The notes below the pieces were generated by a model, which saw only the letters and a list, made by a program, of their open reading frames with translations, was not told the origin of the DNA and did no database searches. 22,151 nt of DNA. Source: a virus. Shown here piece by piece: positions 21,113 through 22,151 of the stretch. Each line of letters opens with the position of its first letter. Position 1 is the stretch's first letter. The position numbers were made by a program, and so were the translations under genes. The stretch is from IMG/VR virus record IMGVR_UViG_3300027770_000275, positions 1-22,151 of that record. The stretch is one strand, 5' to 3'.

Positions 21113-22151
21113 AACTCTGGACAAATAACTCAAACTCAATTCACAAAGTCGATGACAATATGCTCTACCCGCGCACCACCTATATGTTGCCTGATGAGTT
21201 GACTGGACCAACTTGGGAGGATTCAATCCCTTGCCCGCACGAGATCAAGCCGTACTACAAAGGCCGTGCTGCTGGTGGTGCAACAGCCGTCTACCGCGCT
21301 GGTGCAATTGGTGATGCAATCATCGCTACTGCGTTTGTCAACTACTTGGTGCAAGAGTCAGGTGGGGTTGTGGAGGTTTACGCTCCTGCTCGCAACCTGC
21401 CTCTCTACGCTGGGCTGGGTGCAAAGCTGTGGCCGTTGCCTGCATCGCTGGAGGCATGGAGGTCATTTGATGCTCACTTGCCAACGGATGATTTGTTCAG
21501 CGGTCAGGTTGGCAACACCAAGCTAGGCACTGGCGGTGGCAACTGCTACCAGAGGATCTACGAGTGGATGGGGGTTTGGGATGAGAAGAAGATGGCGAAG
21601 TATTGTAAGCCAGTTCTGCATCTCATCGAGCCAGACCATGAAGAGCTAAAGGCGATGGGCAAGTGGCCGTTGCCTAGTCCGTTCTTTGCTTACCACGTTT
21701 CGTCTAGCGGTCCTACCCGCACCTACCCGCCAACGATGGGGCAGGAGGCGGTGCTGGCGTTGCTGGAAGCTTATCCCAAACATCACGCTGTTATTATTGG
21801 CCTAGATAACTCAAACAACTTTAAGGTGGATCATCCGCGAGTGATTGACTTATTTAACTGCACCAAGACTGTGCGCTCGCTGTTCCCGATTATCAGCGGG
21901 GCTGACTTTGTTGTCGCTCCAGATAGTAGTGTCAACCACATGGCTGCTGGGTTGGATACGCCGTGTGTGTCGTTGTGGGGCTCGTATTCCCCAGAAGACA
22001 GAATGACGTATTATAGTAAGAACGTATCGGTGTTCAAGCCTGATACTTGCCCGCACGCACCTTGCCGTCCGCACGCTGGGTTGCCACAGGCGAAGTGTAA
22101 GGATGCGAGTAACCGCACACCTAAGACGCAGTATTGGTGTAATGCGTTACG
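21109..22151 (+). CDS. GT-B glycosyltransferase, GT9/heptosyltransferase-like (partial, at least 347 aa)
   Basis: The frame starts at ATG 21109 inside the previous stop and stays open to the window end, giving 347 codons. AIGDAI at 66-71 lies near the start of the fold, as in GT9 enzymes. The C-terminal domain has VVAPDSSVNHMAAGLDTPCV (Asp272, His277), then SLWGSYSPED, matching the D-S/T-x-x-x-H-x-A-A-A...P-x-x-x-L-x-G-x-x nucleotide-sugar site of ADP-heptose:LPS heptosyltransferases and relatives. Four Cys and two His lie in the last 35 residues (C314, H316, C319, H322, C330, C344), an unusual extension. The enzyme would transfer a sugar to an unknown acceptor; a host LPS, virion or DNA acceptor is possible. 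Its end lies outside. Confidence 0.75.
   Translation, partial: MKLWTNNSNSIHKVDDNMLYPRTTYMLPDELTGPTWEDSIPCPHEIKPYYKGRAAGGATAVYRAGAIGDAIIATAFVNYLVQESGGVVEVYAPARNLPLYAGLGAKLWPLPASLEAWRSFDAHLPTDDLFSGQVGNTKLGTGGGNCYQRIYEWMGVWDEKKMAKYCKPVLHLIEPDHEELKAMGKWPLPSPFFAYHVSSSGPTRTYPPTMGQEAVLALLEAYPKHHAVIIGLDNSNNFKVDHPRVIDLFNCTKTVRSLFPIISGADFVVAPDSSVNHMAAGLDTPCVSLWGSYSPEDRMTYYSKNVSVFKPDTCPHAPCRPHAGLPQAKCKDASNRTPKTQYWCNAL

Overview
The window looks like a contiguous piece of a tailed bacteriophage genome, probably podovirus-like. Short genes are packed almost end to end, nearly all on the + strand. Stops and starts overlap repeatedly (ATGA, GTGA, TAATG). Virion, lysis and DNA-recombination genes sit side by side. 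No rRNA, tRNA, insertion sequence, integrase or CRISPR array was seen. The largest gaps are about 62 bases (638-699) and 44 bases (15204-15247), so no stretch over 300 bases lacks a gene. The host cannot be named. A small lipoprotein next to a holin-like protein, a GH108-type muramidase and a GT9 (heptosyltransferase-like) enzyme all fit a Gram-negative host.

Region 1 (1-3609) holds the tail of an unidentified gene at the left edge and three small structure-like proteins. A two-gene lysis-type pair follows: a 42-residue lipoprotein and a 75-residue coiled-coil/membrane protein. Next come two repeat-rich fibre-type proteins and a short fibre-associated chaperone-like gene. Region 2 (3621-14246) is the neck, tail and ejection module. 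It contains an adaptor-like protein, a nozzle/stabilisation-like protein, a GNAT-like T7 gp13-type protein, three virion-interior candidates, a 1319-residue ejection protein and a GH108-type muramidase. The 1319-residue protein appears to carry an ADP-ribosyltransferase-like domain.

Region 3 (14243-14605) is the only convincing minus-strand gene, a small secreted protein. Region 4 (14644-17176) is a recombination/replication block: two resolvase-like PD-(D/E)XK nucleases, an SSB-like protein with an acidic tail, and a RecB/Cas4-type nuclease. Region 5 (17173-22151) is an accessory train of small, translationally coupled genes. It includes a GT-A-type glycosyltransferase, a 2-oxoglutarate/Fe(II) oxygenase, a GT-B (GT9-like) glycosyltransferase running off the right edge, and three tiny membrane proteins.

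The most interesting points are the ART-like domain inside a probably ejected virion protein, the pairing of an oxygenase with two glycosyltransferases (a possible hydroxylation/glycosylation pathway), the lone secreted minus-strand gene, and several genes under 60 codons that length-filtered gene calling would miss. Functions are assigned from motifs read by eye; no database search was run.
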